Of a stretch of DNA of 9,462 bases, positions 5,420 to 9,462 are shown one piece after another. Within the stretch, counting starts at the first letter, position 1. Every line of letters starts with the position of its first letter. Source of the stretch: DATAAM01 sp036260075. Its GTDB lineage: Bacteria; Actinomycetota; Acidimicrobiia; Acidimicrobiales; JAHWLA01. The notes under the pieces are model-generated. The model was not told where the DNA came from. It saw only the letters and a program-made list of their open reading frames with translations, and ran no database searches. Location of the stretch: NCBI GenBank assembly GCA_036260075.1, contig DATAAM010000111.1, positions 1 to 9,462 on the forward strand, given 5' to 3'. The position numbers were made by a program, and so were the translations under genes.

Positions 5420-6622
5420 CCCCCTCTCCCCCCTCCGGTTTTGGGATGCAAAACGGGCGCCCTGCCCCTCACATCGGGCGCCAGAACGAGGGGCTGTCGG
5501 GCCCCGGCGGAACCGGCACCGAATACGGTCGCCCCAGCGCTCGATTTGCATCCCAAAACGGGGAGGGGCTGCTGGTGCTGGCGGACGGGACCACGTTCGA
5601 GGGCGAGCTGTTCGGGGCCGTGCTCGACCGGCCCGCCACCGGCGAGGTCGTGTTCAACACCGTGCTCTCCGGCTACCAGGAGGTCGTCACCGACCCGTCC
5701 TACGCCGGCCAGGTGATCGCGTTCACCTACCCGCACATCGGCAACTACGGCGTCACCCCCGACGACGACGAGAGCCGGCGCCCGCACTGCCGCGGCATCG
5801 TCGTGCGCGACCTGGCCCGCCGCCCCAGCAACTGGCGCTCGTCGGAGCACCTCGACGACTTCCTCCGGCGCCACGGCGTGCCCGGCATCACCGGCGTCGA
5901 CACCCGCCGCCTCACCCGCCACATCCGGGAGGCGGGGTCGATGCCGTGCGCGTTCGGCCCGGCCGACGACGAGCGGGTGCTGAAGGAGGCGGCGGCCGCC
6001 GAGCCCGGCACCGAGGGCCTCGACCTGGTGGCCGGCGTCACCACCGACCGCGCCTACACGGTGGGCGACGGCCCGCTGCGGGTGGTCGCCTACGACTTCG
6101 GCATCAAGCGCACCATCCTGCGCCACCTGGGCGGCATCGCCACCGTCGAGGTCGTCCCCGCGTCCACGCCCGCCGCCGACGTGCTCGCCCGCCGCCCCGA
6201 CGGCGTGTTCCTCTCCAACGGCCCCGGCGACCCGGCCGCCGTCGGCTACGCCCGCGACAACATCGCCGCCCTCCTGGGCGAGGTGCCGATCTTCGGGATC
6301 TGCCTCGGCCACCAGCTGCTGGGGGCCGCCCTCGCCGGGCGCACGTACAAGCTGAAGTTCGGCCACCACGGCGGGAACCATCCCGTGCGTCGCCTGGCCA
6401 CGAACGGCGTCGAGATCACCTCGCAAAACCACAACTACGCCGTCGACGCCGACTCGCTGCCCGCTGCCGACGTCACCCACGTCAACCTCAACGACGGCGT
6501 GGTGGAGGGCCTGCGCTGCCGCGACGTGCCCGCCTTCGGCGTGCAGTACCACCCCGAGGCCGGTCCCGGCCCCCACGACGCCCGCTACCTCTTCGAGGAG
6601 TTCCGCCGCTTGATGGAGGACC

Positions 6623-6639
<17 letters not shown>
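5416..6639 (+). CDS. carA: Carbamoyl-phosphate synthase, glutaminase (small) subunit
   Basis: CarA hydrolyses glutamine and channels ammonia to CarB. From ATG 5416 it has 407 residues, more than the usual 360-390. The family-like sequence begins only at LLVLADGTTFEGELFGA (residue 52 on). The N-terminal domain includes GYQEVVTDPSYAGQVIAFTYPHIGNYG. The class I glutaminase domain carries the triad Cys296 (GICLGHQ), His379 and Glu381 (QYHPE), plus KFGHHGGNHPV. Residues 1-51 match nothing I recognise in CarA and are encoded by a large inverted repeat. Start alternatives are ATG 5446, and GTG 5575 behind GGGGAGGGG (5560-5568); the latter would leave the repeat as a 155-base pyrC-carA spacer but would trim the first beta strand. 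ATG 5416 overlaps the pyrC stop (ATGA). The gene overlaps carB by 17 bases. Confidence 0.96.
5430..5568. repeat. Large inverted-repeat element at the 5' end of carA
   Basis: Bases 5438-5460 and 5537-5559 are inverted copies that pair over 23 positions with one A-A mismatch and one G-T pair. The core is TTTTGGGATGCAAA (5439-5452) against TTTGCATCCCAAAA (5545-5558). After a small internal loop, CCCCTCC (5430-5436) pairs with GGAGGGG (5562-5568). The 76-base interior holds a second hairpin, GCCCCTC (5464-5470) with GAGGGGC (5488-5494). The whole is about 139 bp, open in the carA frame, and accounts for almost all of the non-family N-terminal extension of carA. It resembles a REP- or RPE-like palindromic element. 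A multi-copy nature cannot be tested from one window. Confidence 0.8.

Positions 6640-9462
<2,823 letters not shown>

Noticed and set aside
4064..5551. A 495-codon minus-strand open frame opposite pyrC, plus similar long ones at 427-1578, 3070-4227 and 5332-6681
   Set aside because: All lie antisense to well-supported genes, show shadow composition and lack conserved motifs or ribosome-binding sites.
5545..5558. TTTGCATCCCAAAA as a DnaA box or replication origin signal
   Set aside because: It does not match TTATCCACA, and no cluster or AT-rich unwinding region is nearby.

Overview
The window is GC-rich (around 70% by eye), uses GTG and TTG starts, and carries genes packed end to end on the + strand. 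Gene content and order fit a high-GC Actinobacterium. From memory, Streptomyces has efp-nusB-bldD-pyrR-pyrB-pyrC-(small gene)-carA-carB, and Mycobacterium has aroQ, pepQ, efp and nusB together with a separate pyrR-pyrB-pyrC-carA-carB cluster. I cannot fix the class; a deep-branching lineage such as Acidimicrobiia is only a guess.

Layout. Bases 1-2530 hold aroQ (type II 3-dehydroquinate dehydratase), a pepQ-like M24 Xaa-Pro peptidase, efp (elongation factor P) and nusB (antitermination factor). Bases 2531-2590 are the only clear intergenic gap and form a pyrimidine-control leader: an extended -10-like promoter, a PyrR-binding RNA hairpin and a strong Shine-Dalgarno. An intrinsic terminator then lies just inside the 5' end of pyrR. 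Bases 2591-9462 hold pyrR, pyrB, pyrC, carA and carB (cut by the window end), all joined by short stop/start overlaps. Together these encode the first three steps of de novo UMP synthesis (carbamoyl phosphate, carbamoyl aspartate, dihydroorotate) plus their UMP-sensing regulator.

The enzymes look ordinary and intact. The interest is in the non-coding logic and in DNA added to gene ends. (1) The pyrR leader looks like a PyrR attenuator whose terminator is inside the pyrR reading frame, so translation from the TTG start may itself act as the antiterminator. (2) The first ~50 codons of carA are not CarA-like. They are built from a large inverted repeat (23-bp arms around 5438-5460 and 5537-5559), each arm starting with a 17-bp operator-like dyad; this looks like a palindromic element inserted in frame or between pyrC and carA. 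(3) The last 25 codons of pyrR are a low-complexity tail made of two tandem hairpins next to the pyrB ribosome-binding site. (4) A perfect 24-bp palindrome sits at the left edge, just before aroQ.
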